Positions 52,715-58,789 of a stretch of 64,000 nt of DNA are shown one piece after another. The position numbers were made by a program, and so were the translations under genes. Origin of the DNA: Acanthacorydalis orientalis (Eukaryota > Arthropoda > Insecta > Megaloptera > Corydalidae); contig CM068315.1 in the NCBI GenBank assembly GCA_034766995.1, forward strand, positions 36,696,318-36,760,317. The letters are read 5' to 3'. The notes below the pieces were generated by a model. The model did not search any database. It saw nothing but the letters and a program-made list of their open reading frames with translations, and was not told the DNA's origin. The first letter of the stretch is position 1; each line of letters begins with the position of its first letter.

Positions 52715-53002
52715 CAGTATAATTCTTGTTCAAATTCTTATTAAACGTAAATTTCCTAATAATAAAAGTATTACAGACAAACAAAATACTTTCCAGACTC
52801 TTCAAAATATTGTTAAGAAATACCTCTTATACTCGAAAAGAAAGTTGTAACAATATAAAAGTAAAAACTGACCTCTATGATGTCTTAGATGTCGTCCAGT
52901 ACCATAACAACAGGGCTGTTCATAATAAAATGTCCAACTACTTTCAAACTCAGCACTGATAACGGAAAATATAACAAAACTTAATAATAAAAATTTAATC
53001 AT
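5101..53002 (-). CDS. Sema2a: Semaphorin-2A-like secreted guidance ligand (whole spliced gene, 12 coding exons)
   Basis: Secreted class-2 semaphorin; in insects such proteins steer axons by binding plexin receptors on growth cones. Coding exons on the minus strand in transcript order: 53002-52873, 24344-24257, 20773-20722, 18665-18603, 18055-17948, 17191-16921, 12948-12718, 10072-9659, 7690-7414, 7345-7154, 6759-6516, 5172-5101. They sum to 2142 nt, that is 713 residues plus TGA, close to the roughly 720 residues usual for insect Sema2a. Every junction is GT/AG and all reading phases agree. Domains: hydrophobic signal peptide (about 1-17), sema domain from about Cys51 to about 510, PSI domain (about 514-539), one Ig domain (about 560-650), hydrophilic tail. 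There is no transmembrane segment, which fits secretion. The start is the only ATG that gives a signal peptide in frame. Sema2b is the alternative paralogue name. One oddity is Tyr636, where the Ig domain should have a Cys. Untranslated exons could not be placed. Confidence 0.96.
6516..6759 (-). CDS. Sema2a: Sema2a coding exon 11: second half of Ig domain and tail
   Basis: Residues 609-690. It starts [18 protein letters not shown], then [18 protein letters not shown]. The usual Ig F-strand motif DxGxYxC reads D-A-G-R-Y-D-Tyr636 here, so the expected cysteine is missing. Cys644, in GSLLCSYNV, lies 8 residues on. The tail [20 protein letters not shown] is well conserved in insect Sema2. Acceptor ATTATAG|A, donor GCG|GTAAGT. 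Confidence 0.95.
7154..7345 (-). CDS. Sema2a: Sema2a coding exon 10: first half of Ig domain
   Basis: Residues 545-608 and two bases of codon 609. It starts [17 protein letters not shown] and has the Ig B-strand cysteine Cys579 (HLGCFLK) and the C-strand Trp ([13 protein letters not shown]). Acceptor TTCCAG|A, donor AG|GTGTGTG. Confidence 0.95.
7414..7690 (-). CDS. Sema2a: Sema2a coding exon 9: end of sema domain and PSI domain
   Basis: Residues 453-544 plus two bases of codon 545. It reads (S)[10 protein letters not shown] through [14 protein letters not shown], the last sema blade. The cysteine-rich PSI domain follows at about residues 514-539: [20 protein letters not shown]. Acceptor CTCGTAG|GC, donor GG|GTATAT, a weaker donor that leads into a 68-bp intron. 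Confidence 0.96.
8194..8242. repeat. (AT)n microsatellite
   Basis: Uninterrupted, about 49 bp, intron 8. Confidence 0.95.
9587..9625. repeat. (AT)n microsatellite
   Basis: About 39 bp, just downstream of the exon 8 donor. Confidence 0.95.
9659..10072 (-). CDS. Sema2a: Sema2a coding exon 8 (largest exon)
   Basis: Residues 315-452 and one base of codon 453. It starts (Q)[16 protein letters not shown], then [34 protein letters not shown] and [14 protein letters not shown], ending YTVYYSGT. The VPxPRPGxC and FIRSHPLMD motifs are diagnostic of semaphorins. Acceptor TTTTAG|AG, donor A|GTAAGTAT. The donor lies about 35 bp from the (AT)n array at 9587-9625. Confidence 0.97.
11663..11960 (-). mobile_element. 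3' fragment of an irritans-like mariner (intron 7)
   Basis: On the minus strand the translation gives the transposase C-terminus with stops: [17 protein letters not shown], then [19 protein letters not shown], the typical closing motif of mariner transposases. The non-coding end that follows contains AACCAAGTTAC and CCGCCCT, shared with the element ending near 36550, so the two belong to one family. The catalytic region is absent and the left border is unclear. Confidence 0.8.
12231..12305. repeat. (AT)n microsatellite
   Basis: About 75 bp with single C interruptions near both ends. Confidence 0.95.
12467..12518. repeat. (AT)n microsatellite
   Basis: About 52 bp, 200 bp from the exon 7 donor. 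Confidence 0.95.
12718..12948 (-). CDS. Sema2a: Sema2a coding exon 7
   Basis: Residues 238-314 and one base of codon 315. It starts (K)[19 protein letters not shown] and continues through [36 protein letters not shown] and [11 protein letters not shown]. These are the core sema motifs FFFREx[11 protein letters not shown] and FLKARLNCS. Acceptor TTCCAG|AA, donor C|GTAAGAG. Confidence 0.97.
13048..13083. repeat. (AT)n microsatellite
   Basis: About 36 bp, 100 bp upstream of the exon 7 acceptor. Confidence 0.95.
13799..13854. repeat. Compound microsatellite forming a perfect palindrome
   Basis: (CT)7 (AT)14 (AG)7: 56 bp that is exactly its own reverse complement, followed by a short (TG)n. Confidence 0.95.
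15766..15824. repeat. (AT)n microsatellite
   Basis: About 58 bp, intron 6. Confidence 0.95.
16921..17191 (-). CDS. Sema2a: Sema2a coding exon 6
   Basis: Residues 148-237 and one base of codon 238. It starts [12 protein letters not shown] and contains [11 protein letters not shown], the AKCPYDP hallmark that includes the conserved Cys-Pro of sema domains, then [19 protein letters not shown]. It ends KYDSKWLD. Acceptor AACAG|TCG, donor A|GTAAGTAAG; a second GTAAGT overlaps it 4 bp on, but only the first keeps phase with exon 7. Confidence 0.97.
17192..17947 (-). other. Sema2a intron 5
   Basis: 756 bp. The (AT)n array at 17245-17303 lies only about 55 bp from the acceptor of exon 6. Nothing else recognisable. 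Confidence 0.85.
17245..17303. repeat. (AT)n microsatellite
   Basis: About 59 bp, preceded by ATAC, close to the exon 6 acceptor. Confidence 0.95.
17948..18055 (-). CDS. Sema2a: Sema2a coding exon 5
   Basis: Residues 112-147: starts [14 protein letters not shown] and contains [17 protein letters not shown], the highly conserved CGTNAxxP motif of semaphorins. Phase 0 at both ends. Acceptor TTTTTAG|CAT, donor TAT|GTAAGTG. Confidence 0.97.
18056..18602 (-). other. Sema2a intron 4
   Basis: 547 bp with an (AT)n array at 18254-18281. Nothing else recognisable. Confidence 0.85.
18603..18665 (-). CDS. Sema2a: Sema2a coding exon 4 (63 bp)
   Basis: Residues 91-111: [21 protein letters not shown], the [11 protein letters not shown] segment typical of sema domains. 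Phase 0 at both ends. Acceptor TTTTCAG|AGA, donor GAG|GTAAG. Confidence 0.96.
18666..20721 (-). other. Sema2a intron 3
   Basis: 2.1 kb, mostly A+T-rich, with a less A+T-rich island at about 19310-19700 and a stretch of inverted repeats at 20466-20573 described separately. Confidence 0.85.
20466..20573. repeat. Nested inverted repeats in intron 3
   Basis: Outer arms CATATCTATGCC (20466-20477) and GGCATAGATATG (20562-20573) match perfectly. Just inside lie two small hairpins, GCCAG/CTGGC and GCAAG/CTTGC. The layout would allow a multi-branch RNA fold. Confidence 0.85.
20722..20773 (-). CDS. Sema2a: Sema2a coding exon 3 (52-bp microexon)
   Basis: Residues 73-90, reading (M)[17 protein letters not shown] in the sema domain. 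Acceptor TTTCAG|G, donor GAG|GTAAGT. The reading phase fits exons 2 and 4 only with this short exon included. It contains NLS and NIS N-glycosylation sequons. Confidence 0.95.
20996..21555 (-). mobile_element. Mariner deletion derivative, copy B (in intron 2)
   Basis: Same family as copy A. The left end contains ATTGGTAGAAAAATAAATGC, and the right end on the minus strand starts GCTTGATAGAAAAATAATTG after a TA (21556-21557). A frame at 21167-20889 keeps the second helix-turn-helix: [38 protein letters not shown], and then runs straight into the terminus. The first helix-turn-helix lies upstream in another frame. Same orientation as Sema2a. The outermost left base differs from consensus, so the exact left end is uncertain by 1-2 bp. 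Confidence 0.85.
22084..22141. repeat. (AT)n microsatellite
   Basis: About 58 bp, intron 2. Confidence 0.95.
22690..22770. repeat. Two (AT)n arrays split by ACACATATACATAA
   Basis: About 29 bp and 39 bp of pure AT. Confidence 0.95.
24257..24344 (-). CDS. Sema2a: Sema2a coding exon 2: start of sema domain
   Basis: Residues 44-72 and two bases of codon 73. It reads [16 protein letters not shown] and then [13 protein letters not shown], the first blade of the sema propeller. Acceptor TTTCAG|AT and donor AT|GTAAGT. It is an 88-bp island between a 28.5-kb intron and a 3.5-kb intron, with long (AT)n arrays starting about 80 bp upstream on the transcript side. Confidence 0.96.
24425..24509. repeat. 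Two (AT)n arrays split by TGTGTGTAC
   Basis: 28 bp and 49 bp, beginning 80 bp upstream of the exon 2 acceptor; an (AC)n run lies beside them and (GATA)n follows. Confidence 0.95.
26117..26353 (+). other. Hydrophobic 78-codon open frame of unknown status
   Basis: It lies in a less A+T-rich part of intron 1. The predicted peptide is strongly hydrophobic, with at least two stretches long enough for membrane segments (around [11 protein letters not shown] and [11 protein letters not shown]). I recognise no family. Upstream codons and splice sites are not evident. It could be chance, an exon of a nested gene, or part of a decayed element ahead of RTE copy 1. Confidence 0.2.
26517..26576. repeat. 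(CA)n-(AT)n compound microsatellite
   Basis: About 30 bp of CA followed by about 29 bp of AT, just upstream of RTE copy 1. Confidence 0.95.
26640..27225 (+). pseudogene. 3' end of an RTE-type non-LTR retrotransposon, copy 1 (intron 1)
   Basis: Plus-strand translation in mixed frames gives the C-terminal part of an insect LINE reverse-transcriptase [57 protein letters not shown], and FIQQWTDRG just before the stop. It is 5'-truncated (an endonuclease and most of the RT are absent), as is usual for target-primed insertion, and ends in a GATGATAATAATA tail. Frameshifts make it inactive. The reverse strand shows open frames there that are shadows. Confidence 0.85.
27447..27520. repeat. (AT)n-(GATA)n-(TGTA)n compound microsatellite
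   Basis: About 48 bp AT, then three GATA and three TGTA units. Confidence 0.95.
27988..28029. repeat. (AT)n microsatellite
   Basis: About 42 bp, bordering the composition island at 28030-28440. Confidence 0.95.
31765..32319 (-). mobile_element. Mariner deletion derivative, copy C (in intron 1)
   Basis: Left end GGGTTCGTAGAAAAATAATT, and right end on the minus strand GGTTGGTAAGAAAATAATTA flanked by TA (32320-32321). The internal minus-strand sequence matches copies A and B, with traces of the AxKLNNAFG and ELxxKxGVSYPTVxDHL regions, but it is broken by frameshifts and small deletions. No catalytic region. Confidence 0.83.
33031..33108. repeat. (AC)n-(AT)n compound microsatellite
   Basis: Short AC run, ATACATAC, then about 50 bp of AT. 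Confidence 0.95.
34684..34734. repeat. (AT)n microsatellite
   Basis: About 51 bp with one C. Confidence 0.95.
35060..35084. repeat. Short GC-rich hairpin
   Basis: TAACCTGCA and TGCAGGTTA, a perfect 9-bp stem with a 7-nt loop (TGGAGTG). There is no U-run after it on either strand. Confidence 0.8.
35768..36560 (+). pseudogene. Broken irritans-like mariner transposase with an internal duplication (intron 1)
   Basis: Plus-strand reading in shifted frames: [56 protein letters not shown], then [16 protein letters not shown] and [27 protein letters not shown]. These are the mariner N-terminal DNA-binding domain and the start of the catalytic domain; the first catalytic Asp lies in the TMD segment. 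The sequence then jumps at about 36485 to the C-terminal and terminal region shared with 11663-11960, so most of the catalytic half is deleted. The N-terminal segment occurs twice (about 35768-35920 and 35920-36045). Confidence 0.85.
36670..36723. repeat. (AT)n microsatellite
   Basis: About 54 bp, 110 bp downstream of the irritans-like mariner remnant. Confidence 0.95.
37163..37363 (+). other. Open frame of about 65 codons in an unusual composition island
   Basis: From just after a TAG at about 37160 to a TGA at the edge of the long (AT)n array. The peptide starts near [20 protein letters not shown] and ends [11 protein letters not shown]. It has no starting ATG, but a CAG lies at its left end that could be a splice acceptor. 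The Q-, E- and R-rich composition is unlike translated A+T-rich noise. No family recognised; an old transposon fragment is as likely as an exon. Confidence 0.25.
37363..37442. repeat. (AT)n microsatellite
   Basis: About 80 bp uninterrupted, one of the longest in the window. Confidence 0.95.
38579..38640. repeat. (AT)n microsatellite
   Basis: About 62 bp uninterrupted. Confidence 0.95.
39430..39489. repeat. (AT)n microsatellite at the 5' edge of RTE copy 2
   Basis: About 60 bp; the RTE similarity starts within 10 bp of its end. Confidence 0.95.
39499..40293 (+). pseudogene. 3' end of the same RTE-type retrotransposon, copy 2, interrupted by an insertion
   Basis: Nucleotide similarity to 26690-27220 runs from the CATTCATTGAAGAAGAAAAC start to about 39962 and resumes at about 40228 (CAAAATGGAAAATCATGG) until the AGTAGATTGACAG end. 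About 265 bp of unrelated sequence sits between. The copy lies between two (AT)n arrays, and its 3' tail TAATGATATATAT passes without a break into the right one. Confidence 0.83.
39963..40227. mobile_element. Unidentified insertion of about 265 bp inside the RTE copy
   Basis: Defined only by comparison: the RTE copy at 26640-27225 is continuous at this point. The insert is less A+T-rich in its first half (TTTCGCCAACGTGATTACGC) and A+T-rich after. I see no clear terminal repeats, poly(A) tail or Pol III boxes. It could be a SINE, a solo fragment of another element or filler DNA. Confidence 0.5.
40294..40348. repeat. (AT)n microsatellite continuous with the RTE copy 2 tail
   Basis: About 55 bp with one C; begins inside the GATATATA tail of the element. 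Confidence 0.95.
42049..42116. repeat. (AT)n-(TG)n compound microsatellite
   Basis: About 52 bp of AT followed by (TG)7. Confidence 0.95.
42625..42673. repeat. (AT)n microsatellite
   Basis: About 49 bp. Confidence 0.95.
43004..43558 (+). mobile_element. Mariner deletion derivative, copy D (in intron 1)
   Basis: Left terminus GATTGGTAGGAAAATAATTA after TA (43002-43003), right terminus CAATTATTTTTCTATCAACC before TA (43559-43560). An ATG at about 43191 opens MEKKQIG, then there is a frameshift. The frame at 43332-43517 keeps [20 protein letters not shown] and [12 protein letters not shown] and stops just before the right terminus. The catalytic domain is missing at the same place as in the other copies. 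Opposite orientation to Sema2a. Confidence 0.87.
43720..43805. repeat. (TACA)n-(AT)n compound microsatellite
   Basis: Eight TACA units followed by about 47 bp of AT, 160 bp beyond mariner derivative D. Confidence 0.95.
44061..44126. repeat. (AT)n microsatellite
   Basis: About 66 bp with one GTAC interruption. Confidence 0.95.
45998..46548 (+). mobile_element. Mariner deletion derivative, copy E (in intron 1)
   Basis: Left terminus GGTTGCTAGAAAAAAAACTG after TA (45996-45997). The right terminus reads CGCAATTATTTTTCTATTAA. ATGGAAAAGAAGCAAATAAG marks the old start (about 46179). Remnants of VQWWFQKF and of the [15 protein letters not shown] stretch follow in shifted frames. About 2.4 kb from copy D in the same orientation. 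Confidence 0.84.
47528..47836 (-). other. 102-codon open frame of unknown status in intron 1
   Basis: Long for chance in this A+T-rich setting and on the Sema2a strand. The peptide is Asn- and Tyr-rich with no domain I recognise (contains [20 protein letters not shown] and [14 protein letters not shown]). The DNA is less A+T-rich than its surroundings. It may be a conserved non-coding segment that happens to lack stops. Confidence 0.2.
48441..48650. mobile_element. Small palindromic MITE-like element (about 210 bp)
   Basis: Imperfect terminal inverted repeats of about 40 bp: the left end reads AGGGTAATTAAACTTATGCT and goes on with CCACATGAAAG; the right end, read inward, is AGGGTGATTTAATTTAGATT and goes on with TCACATGAAAA. 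A second inner inverted repeat (TATTTAGTATTTTA against TAAATACTAAATA) sits in the middle. It has no coding capacity. TATA lies outside the right end. Confidence 0.6.
49303..49354. repeat. (AT)n microsatellite
   Basis: About 52 bp, preceded by an (AC)n run. Confidence 0.95.
49596..49658. repeat. Two (AT)n arrays split by AAAT
   Basis: About 30 bp each. Confidence 0.9.
51491..51572. repeat. (AT)n-(GATA)n-(GGTA)-(AT)n compound microsatellite
   Basis: AT of about 40 bp, then GATA units grading into TAGG units, a second AT run and (GTAT)n. Confidence 0.9.
52670..52713. repeat. (AT)n microsatellite
   Basis: About 44 bp, 160 bp downstream of the exon 1 donor. Confidence 0.95.
52873..53002 (-). 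CDS. Sema2a: Sema2a coding exon 1: signal peptide and mature N-terminus
   Basis: Residues 1-43 plus one base of codon 44. It starts [17 protein letters not shown], a short basic n-region followed by a hydrophobic core, with likely cleavage after the Ala near residue 17. The mature start has the YYEQPCC motif and ends RHLRHHR, which joins DHVREFACG of exon 2. The donor reads GAG|GTCAGT. A 5' UTR intron is possible: a TTGCAG lies just upstream (about 53052-53057) without a good pyrimidine tract, so I do not call it. Confidence 0.93.
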
Positions 53003-53599
53003 TTTTCTATCAAATATGGCATTTATGTAAACCTATTTTGATTATTTCTTGAAGTTTCTGCAACATTCACATTTAATATTTTCATTGTACGTTTTACATT
53101 AATTTGTGGATTAATTATTTATTTTAAATTAAAATTAATATGATAGTTACATTTTAATATATTTTTGTAATATATATATTTGATTAATTTAATATTTTTT
53201 TCGATAAAGCAAGCTGTTTCTAATTATAATTATTCTTGATAAAAGATAGAAATTCAAATATATTAAATATAAATCATCAATGTCATGTAATTTTTATTGT
53301 TAAAAATGTCAAATGTTCAACATTGTTCAACAATTATTTCATATTTTCGTTTTTAAATATAATTTGCATATTAAAATAATTGGAATTTTTACAATATATT
53401 TTTATTAATTTTCACTGTAAAATATTTTTATATCAAGAAATTTGTTGCATATTAAATGCAAATTATTAATGCTTTTTAATGTATTAATATTTTATTTTTA
53501 ATAAGTGAACAAATATTCAAATTTAATTATGTATTCATTTGTATTATTTAAATAAAATGTAGAAATTCAATAAATATGTTGTTTTATTTAAGTGAAAGT

Positions 53600-53790
53600 A
53601 GTAAATACATTTTAGATAAATCGTATGACATCGTACGTTCTGCGTACGTTAAAACGAAGTCACGTGAAAGAGCGTGTGTTCGGGTTGAAAGCAACGGACG
53701 AACTAACGGCGTGAGGCCGTATGCGAACACAAGCATGTCGTATTTGTCGTTTAACGAATGCACGAAATGTTTTTGTTGTTGTATTAACAT
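53600..53790 (-). promoter_or_regulatory. CpG-containing segment upstream of Sema2a exon 1
   Basis: This is one of the least A+T-rich stretches of the whole window, starting about 600 bp upstream of the Sema2a ATG. It contains two copies of CGTACGTT exactly 11 bp apart (53632 and 53643), a perfect TCACGTGA E-box palindrome (53660-53667) and many further CpGs. A 121-codon open frame crosses it on the plus strand (53576-53941), and a shorter one on the minus strand, neither with a recognisable domain. I read it as promoter or 5' UTR sequence of Sema2a; a small unknown gene is the alternative. Confidence 0.45.
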
Positions 53791-54137
53791 TAGCATGCGT
53801 TTAAACGAATATCTGTTATTTATTTATCAATTTTTAAAACACACGTTGTGTTTTTTAACGTATAGCATTATTAATTGTGATTTTATTAATATAGAGGAAT
53901 TAGAGTTATTTCAGTGCATTACCGAAATTGACATGAAATAATATGTACGCGTGATGTTTACATATGTTCACAAATTTCTGTTTTTTGTATGACGTTATAT
54001 GTTATAAACCACATGAACAGACATGCAATATGAATTTGGTCATGTAAAATTCACTGGAATTTGTGAATATTGAGCGATGTATATATTTTTCCATACATTA
54101 TTTATATATAATGCGAAATATTTATATACGAACACAC

Positions 54138-54139
54138 AA

Positions 54140-54190
<51 letters not shown>

Positions 54191-54191
54191 T
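54138..54191. repeat. (AT)n microsatellite
   Basis: About 46 bp of AT with a CATATATGC end. Confidence 0.9.
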
Positions 54192-54491
54192 GCATATTTA
54201 CATAGAAAGGGAGATAGAACATAAAACATTCCTCTGTATTAAACCTCAAAGAAATTAAAAATAAATATACTAATAATTACTGATTTTGATAATGGTACCT
54301 ATTAATTTTCTTTATTTTTATATTTTTATGCAATTTGATAAACAATATCTAACAATACAACAATACATACATCATATAATAGAATTTTTATACAGTTGAC
54401 TCCATTAATTTCATTATATATATATATATATATAGACAAAAATGAGTTTTAAAAAATATGTTTATTAATTCATTCGGTTACATGACAAGCT

Positions 54492-54492
<1 letters not shown>

Positions 54493-54555
<63 letters not shown>

Positions 54556-54568
54556 ATATATATATATA
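54493..54568. repeat. (AT)n microsatellite
   Basis: About 58 bp of AT, TGTG, then a shorter AT run. Confidence 0.9.
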
Positions 54569-54786
54569 GTATGCTTTGTTTATTGTCATTAATATAAAAC
54601 AAAGTGCTATTAAAAAAATCTAAAAATTGAAGTTTCCGATTCATATAAAATCATAAAAAAAACTCTTTGAAGTTGCGAAGGAGTTGGTTTCCATGTAGTT
54701 TAAAATTAACACATTTTTATGAATAGATACACAAAAATATATAAATTAATAATATTATAAATGTCATTTATAATATATCATTTATT

Positions 54787-54827
54787 TCTCTGTTACATTT
54801 ATAATAATATTATAAATGTAACAGAGA
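54787..54827. repeat. Perfect 41-bp palindrome
   Basis: Arms of 20 bp (left arm TCTCTGTTACATTTATAATA) around a single central A at 54807. Unlike the (AT)n arrays it has mixed composition. Confidence 0.95.
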
Positions 54828-55080
54828 TTGTATTGCTGCACAAGATATATTAAAAAGTAATAAGCAACTTGATGAACAACAATTTGAATAACACTTATCT
54901 AAGTAGACATAAAATAAATATTCTTGTGACTAAAAAAATATGAAAAACAACACAAAGTTGTTACATCTATAGTCATTTTTTCAAACTGCTATAACAGCTA
55001 ACTCAACAAAGTAAAAAATATCCTCATGTCGAAACGAAAAGAAAAATTTCAAGAACTGAATATTGTAAAAATTAAGATAA

Positions 55081-55124
<44 letters not shown>

Positions 55125-55154
55125 CAAATATACATATATACATATATATATAAT

Positions 55155-56394
55155 CGGATCATAATATAAGTAATACAAGGTGAAAATACATGATGCAATA
55201 CTTTATAATTATTGCAATAACATACAGATGTATATCCTGCTCAACTGTACGCAATGTTTTACCAGCCTTATCGTGAAAGATTAACAGAGATCACCCAAAT
55301 TTACAAGAAAAAATATTAGTTATCATGGATGTGTCAAAGAGCATATTAGGTATATTTTGCTTTAGAAGTTTCATCAGGGCAACAACACTACAACTGCAGT
55401 GAAAAAATTGTGGGAAATGTATGGTTCAGATATTATTAGTCTTAGCCAAGGATAAAGATTATTTCGACGATTTATGTCCGGAAACTACAGCCTTGAAGAT
55501 GAGGAAAGGTCAAGACGTCTTTAAGAGTTTGATGATGAGATCCTGCAAACACTAGTGGAACAAAATCCTAGTTCAACGATATAAGAATTTCCCGACAAGT
55601 TCAAATCAATGTATTCAACAATTTATCGTTACTTGAAAATGATTGATAAAGTTTCTAAGCTGGGTTAGTGAGTTCCACACGTGTTATCAAAATTTAATTT
55701 AAAACAACGTGTGGATATTTGCACTTCTCAACTATGCCGATTTCAAAATGATCCGTTTCTGAATAGAATTATTAGTGGCGATTAAAAATGGATTGTTTAT
55801 AACAGTATTAAACATCAAAAATACCATCTTCAGTTGCGAAAGGAGCGCTTCATTAAAAAAAGGTTATATTGTTTGTTTGGCGGAATATAGAAAGAATTAT
55901 CTATTATGGGCTATTACTAAAGAACAGAACCCTCCCAAAGGAGTTGTACTGTGAACAACTGTTACGGCTAAAACAATCCACTAATGAAAAACAACCAGGA
56001 TTATTAAACAGAAAATGCCAAATTTTTAACCATAACGTCCGATCTCACACGACACGAGAAACCCTCTAAGAACTGAAGTAATTTGAATAAGAAGTTATGA
56101 CTCACCACTAGATTACCCTGACCTAGCACCATTGGATTATTATCTGTTCCGAAGTCTCAAGTCACATCAATGGAAAACGGATTCATACAAAGAGTGAAAT
56201 CCGAAGGCAATTCGATTACTTCTTTAATACAAAGCACAAAAAGTTTTATCGTCATGGTATTAAAAATTTAAGATTACATGGGAAAAAGCTGTAAACAATA
56301 ACGGAAAATATATTTTCAATCAAAATTAAAACGTCAATTTTTTTTACTGATTCAAAACTCATTTTAAAAAATCGCGTTACTTATGGGATGACCC
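55155..56394 (+). pseudogene. Nearly full-length degenerate mariner (5' flank)
   Basis: About 1240 bp, the usual size of a complete mariner. The right terminus, read inward, is GGGTCATCCCATAAGTAACG, next to TA. The left end, GGATCATAATATAAGTAAT, is a decayed partner. Translation from the ATG at about 55326 gives MDVSKSI, LYEFHQGNNTTTAVKKL, GNYSLEDEERSR, then ISGD-stop-KWIVYNS, FVWRNIERIIYYGLLLKN, and PDLAPLDYYLFRSL. The first catalytic Asp (ISGD) and the third (PLDYYLF) are visible. The second is lost: its motif, normally HxDNARPH, reads NHNVRSH here. At least five stops and frameshifts make it inactive. Confidence 0.88.
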
Positions 56395-56397
56395 TAT

Positions 56398-56430
56398 ACA
56401 TATACATATATATATATATTTATATATATG

Positions 56431-56487
<57 letters not shown>

Positions 56488-56505
56488 ATATGTGTGTGTG
56501 TTGTG
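56398..56505. repeat. (AT)n-(TG)n compound microsatellite
   Basis: Several AT runs split by single bases, then TG runs. Starts 3 bp after the mariner right end. Confidence 0.9.
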
Positions 56506-57019
56506 TAATATTAAAGAAAATAATGTATTAAAAATATATTATTATAAAATGATAAATAAAAATTCAAAATTTTTTAAAACTAAGTATTTGAATCAACATT
56601 ATAATGCTAAGTGAAATTGGAACTTAAGACGAAAGTAAGAAAATATTTCTATGAAAAAAGTACACATCGTTTTTACAAGTGATATTTGTAATGCTTAATA
56701 CAAAAATGAAAACAAACTGAATTTTGTTAAAAAGCGGTAATTTTTGATTCGTAATAAAGTTTTGATACCTTTTTTATTTTAAATGAATATTTTAAATAAT
56801 AATTAAACTATTTTGTTATTCCAATCCTGTAATTCTCTCTTTATATGAATACACTTATAACAAAATATTTTGAATAATTTATGAACTGTTAAGTAAGATA
56901 AAATATTTATTTTGTAAAGTAACATAAAGCACGCAGTGAAAACAGCAGTATAATTTATAATAACTAGTATAAATTGTTAACCTTGTTTATATTTTGACTT
57001 AATAAAATCACTTTTGTGT

Positions 57020-57021
<2 letters not shown>

Positions 57022-57074
<53 letters not shown>
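57022..57074. repeat. (AT)n microsatellite
   Basis: About 50 bp. Confidence 0.93.
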
Positions 57075-57085
<11 letters not shown>

Positions 57086-58171
57086 TAAGATTAAATTAAA
57101 GTTATTTATGAATTTCAACATAATAAAGATTACTCTTAAAATCTAAAACCTCTAACTAAAACATTAAAATCTAAAACTTCATCGTATTTATAATGTAATG
57201 GAATTTAAAGGGGTGATAATAAAAAAAATCTACGACAAATTTCAATTACTTGTAAGAGATCTACAGTTTCAATGGTTTATTTATTTATCTAATGGAATTA
57301 ATACTGATTTATTTGAAAAGGAGGGTAACTATTACCTATATATTATACTACAGCTACTGCAGTACCAAAGTATCAATTATTTGTCATTGATTTGTAAGAT
57401 TAAAATAAGAATTATAGCTACTTAATGGTATTTTCTTCGCGAAAACTTTATATGAAAATGAATATATTTATCGTTTGTAAATATATAGCTTATCACATAA
57501 AACTGGATATATTTTTTAAAAATTATATATATATATATATATCACATTAAAAAATAATAAGTTAAATAGAGACCCAACGATATATTGTAACAATATATTT
57601 CATAATAGAAATACTTTATAGTAAATAGGTGATCATATTTAATGCATTATGTGTTTAAGTAAATAAGATGCCGAAGGTGGAATTTTTCTTGGAACGAAGA
57701 TAGCTGAATACATTTAAAAATTATGCAAGGAAAGAGAAAAAGGAAATTAATCTTTCATCATTGAAATTCATAATTTTTAGTTTTGTAATAAATTTATTTT
57801 TTATCTTAAAAACTAATGTCCTGAATTTGATTTTTTCTTATTTTTAAATATTTTGAATAAAAATTATCTAATTTATATTTTTATATATTAACATATTTAA
57901 TACGTCATATATGGTCTGTAAACTATAAGTTATATGTATTTCAAACTATTAATTCAAAATTGATTTAATATTTATTCAATCAATGCTACTGAACAAAAAG
58001 GCACCGAAAATTAATAAACCCAAAAATGATATACCTTTTAAATATTTATTCATTCATATGACAATAGTTTCATTACATTTAATTACTTTTTAATTAGTTA
58101 GTTGTTCTAGTAAAATTTTAAATTTATTACAAAATTTATTTATATACTCAGTGAAAATGTGTTCATGGTAG

Positions 58172-58176
<5 letters not shown>

Positions 58177-58235
<59 letters not shown>
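58177..58235. repeat. (AT)n microsatellite
   Basis: About 58 bp with one C. Confidence 0.93.
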
Positions 58236-58749
58236 AACTACAATAAAAGATAACGTGTTAAAATAAGAAGCTGGTTCAGAAATATAATATTTTTCGTTTA
58301 TTTTCATCCAAGTTATTAAAGTTGTGAGTGAAAAACTTGCATTCGTATTACCAACAAACATAAAAACTATGAAATATTAAAATTCATGCTTTTAAGCACC
58401 CTGTTGTCAGAAAATATGACTATATTATGTTTAAATTCCATTGCTCGTGGGTGACACTATACTTAGACGATGGATATAAACCCAAAGAAGTAGTTAAGAA
58501 ACGGAATGTGAAAATAAATTATATTATGAAAAAATGAGACCGTCAAATAACTGGTTTCATTTGTGAAGCTTGCGCGTGTGAGATGGAAACTAATGGATTC
58601 TAATGAAACTACCATTCCATTATGCAGTTCAAGAATTTTTTTCTAATTTAAATGAGACGAGGTATTTAAATAACGAAGATTCATTTTGTAGTAGTCTATA
58701 ATAAAAGTTTTCGATATAATAACATATTAACTATACAAAATATACATAA

Positions 58750-58789
<40 letters not shown>

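Larger units (their letters stand above)
24345..52872 (-). other. Sema2a intron 1 (28.5 kb)
   Basis: Bounded by donor GTCAGT and acceptor TTTCAG. It separates the signal-peptide exon from the sema domain, as is common for large first introns that carry regulatory DNA. Contents: mariner derivatives C, D and E, the irritans-like pseudogene, two RTE fragments, the palindromic MITE, more than twenty (AT)n arrays and several islands of more balanced composition (near 26.0, 28.2, 32.7, 34.3, 37.2, 42.3, 47.6 and 50.3 kb). No nested gene could be established. Confidence 0.85.

Noticed and set aside
53576..53941. 121-codon plus-strand frame as a new protein gene
   Set aside because: It has no recognisable domain, both strands are open over the CpG-containing part, and its position suits the Sema2a promoter better. 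Kept only as part of the regulatory call.
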